From the NCBI GenBank assembly GCA_028281945.1, contig JANQIW010000110.1, positions 1 to 32,935 of the forward strand: a stretch of DNA of 32,935 nt, given 5' to 3'. Positions within the stretch are counted from its first letter, which is position 1; every line of letters starts with the position of its first letter. The position numbers were made by a program, and so were the translations under genes. Of the stretch, positions 32,868 through 32,935 are shown in pieces. The notes below the pieces were generated by a model. The model was not told the DNA's origin. It saw only the letters and a program-made list of their open reading frames with translations, and did not search any database. The stretch comes from Prochloraceae cyanobacterium PL24a_bin.78. GTDB lineage: Bacteria; Cyanobacteriota; Cyanobacteriia; Cyanobacteriales; JANQIW01.

Positions 32868-32935
32868 AGATTTGGAGGTTGTTATGAGTTTGAGAAATAT
32901 TTTTCAAGAAAGATTGGCAGAAGAAAGGGAAATTG
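32868..32935 (+). repeat. Direct repeat, second copy, cut by window end
   Basis: An exact second copy of 32474-32541. The match starts at 32868 and reaches the last base of the window, so the duplicated segment continues outside. Before it (32784-32867) the sequence is unlike that preceding the first copy. This suggests that a C-terminal part of another Rpn-like gene follows, or that a fragment was duplicated here. Confidence 0.9.

Overview
The window looks like a chromosomal segment of a unicellular, AT-rich cyanobacterium. The evidence is psaE (photosystem I subunit), a PedR-like small LuxR regulator, a PEP-CTERM protein, several cyanobacteria-typical DUF/RDD/Uma2/Rpn proteins, and short dispersed intergenic repeats. 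Low GC and gene style suggest the Geminocystis/Cyanobacterium group. That placement is an inference, not a search result. No rRNA, tRNA, CRISPR array, insertion sequence or prophage was recognised.

Layout. 0.1-1.2 kb: a DUF3616 protein. 1.7-4.8 kb: an uncharacterised module of a small beta-rich domain protein with a Q/N/K-rich tail, a broken second copy of it, and a DUF6745 protein, preceded by two tracts of 11-bp iterated repeats. 5.1-7.9 kb (minus strand): tldD, rpsR, rpmG and an RDD membrane protein. 8.5-11.6 kb (plus): a PEP-CTERM protein, a small basic protein with an intrinsic terminator inside its reading frame, and mutL. 11.6-14.2 kb (minus): a cluster of four unrecognised, mostly exported proteins including a coiled-coil lipoprotein candidate. 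14.5-16.7 kb (minus): mutM, psaE, a DUF6391 protein and pedR. 16.8 kb (plus): fructokinase. 17.9-23.9 kb (minus): RDD protein, multipass membrane protein, methyltransferase, a Tpx-like protein with no cysteine, dxs, and an AllA-type ureidoglycolate lyase. 24.7-25.7 kb: an orphan MazE/AbrB-type antitoxin and a Uma2 protein. 26.1-28.0 kb (plus): SpoIIM-family protein followed by a CPBP-like membrane protein lacking the catalytic residues. 28.3-31.7 kb: DinB, LD-carboxypeptidase, EVE-domain protein and a DJ-1/PfpI isonitrile-hydratase-like protein. 31.8 kb to the end: an Rpn/PD-(D/E)XK protein and the start of a partial duplicate of it.

Together the genes mix housekeeping (ribosome, isoprenoid synthesis, DNA repair by MutL/MutM, photosystem I) with accessory membrane and envelope functions. 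The intergenic space is unusually repeat-rich. It holds exact TTACTTA heptamer arrays, GGGAGAATGG-type decamer arrays, and an AT-rich motif related to TAATACCAATTTTATAAAA followed by ATGATAGAGTT. These three often occur next to each other as a composite element, and one copy supplies the last codons of mutM. Strongest leads for a second look: the DUF6745 module with its decayed paralogue and iterated upstream repeats, the exported-protein cluster, the cysteine-free peroxiredoxin homologue, the SpoIIM plus catalytically dead CPBP pair, and the composite dispersed repeat.
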